Shown here one piece after another: positions 13,611 through 13,729 of a DNA stretch of 13,729 bases. The stretch's first letter is position 1. Each line of letters opens with the position of its first letter. Both the position numbers and the translations under genes were made by a program. The DNA lies in NCBI GenBank assembly GCA_964404395.1, contig CAYOKA010000056.1:1-13729 (forward strand). Direction: 5' to 3'. The notes beneath the pieces were generated by a model. It searched no databases, had not been told where the DNA came from, and worked only from the letters and a program-made list of their open reading frames with translations. The stretch comes from JAAYBT01 sp964404395 (GTDB lineage Bacteria; Bacillota; Clostridia; Acetivibrionales; DTU013).

Positions 13611-13729
13611 CCTTTATTGTAGTAGTATACATATAATACCATTAATGGATTAATAAAACATATATTGCCCGTAAGTTGTACCACACAGGAAATATTCTGT
13701 TTTGTCCATGAAGGGAAGACATGTCTTTT

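Noticed and set aside
13700..13729. ATG near 13707 as the start of a plus-strand gene
   Set aside because: Too little sequence remains, and no clear ribosome binding site precedes it.

Overview
The window looks like chromosomal DNA from an endospore-forming, clostridium-like Firmicute. The strongest marker is a full-length spoIVA (a spore-coat ATPase found only in endospore formers). Strong GGAGG-type ribosome binding sites, moderate GC and common GTG/TTG starts fit this. Most genes are housekeeping genes; the accessory-looking part is a compact serine-recombinase module in the middle.

Layout. (1) 1-2170, minus strand: gltX (GluRS) followed 18 nt later by glnS (GlnRS), which runs off the left edge. 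They have a well-formed sigma-A promoter at 2228-2256. (2) 2403-5474, plus strand: four closely spaced genes, probably one transcript. They are a zinc-ribbon membrane protein with a Q/E-rich repetitive linker, a DUF2085 membrane protein that overlaps it by 4 nt, 5-formyltetrahydrofolate cyclo-ligase, and a CPBP-family intramembrane protease. (3) 5496-7644: a hairpin, a divergent 103-aa protein of unknown function (minus), a 46-aa ORF (plus) and, overlapping it, a large serine recombinase. The AT-rich divergent spacer carries several small dyads. No other mobile-element genes are visible. (4) 7687-10165: a diacylglycerol-kinase-like lipid kinase, then spoIVA with an upstream region that reads both as a sigma-E-type and as a sigma-A-type promoter. 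A strong intrinsic terminator follows. (5) 10166-10491: a 326-nt gap holding that terminator and a striking, almost ungapped imperfect palindrome of about 120 bp, flanked by a 5-bp direct repeat (TACTG) and ending just before the deoC ribosome binding site. (6) 10492-12929: deoC and an alpha-D-phosphohexomutase family gene, a natural pair for deoxyribose/pentose phosphate salvage. (7) 12975-13595, minus: a cysteine-rich protein that I do not recognise.

How the genes fit together: gltX/glnS supply charged tRNAs. The deoC/mutase pair would feed nucleoside-derived sugar phosphates into glycolysis. spoIVA acts in the mother cell during sporulation. The most novel-looking items are the long palindrome before deoC (either a MITE-like insertion or a large leader hairpin), the small recombinase module with its two unrecognised partners, the zinc-ribbon/DUF2085 pair, and the cysteine-rich terminal gene. 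I found no tRNA, rRNA, CRISPR array or T-box leader. All functional names come from reading motifs by eye; no database search was run.
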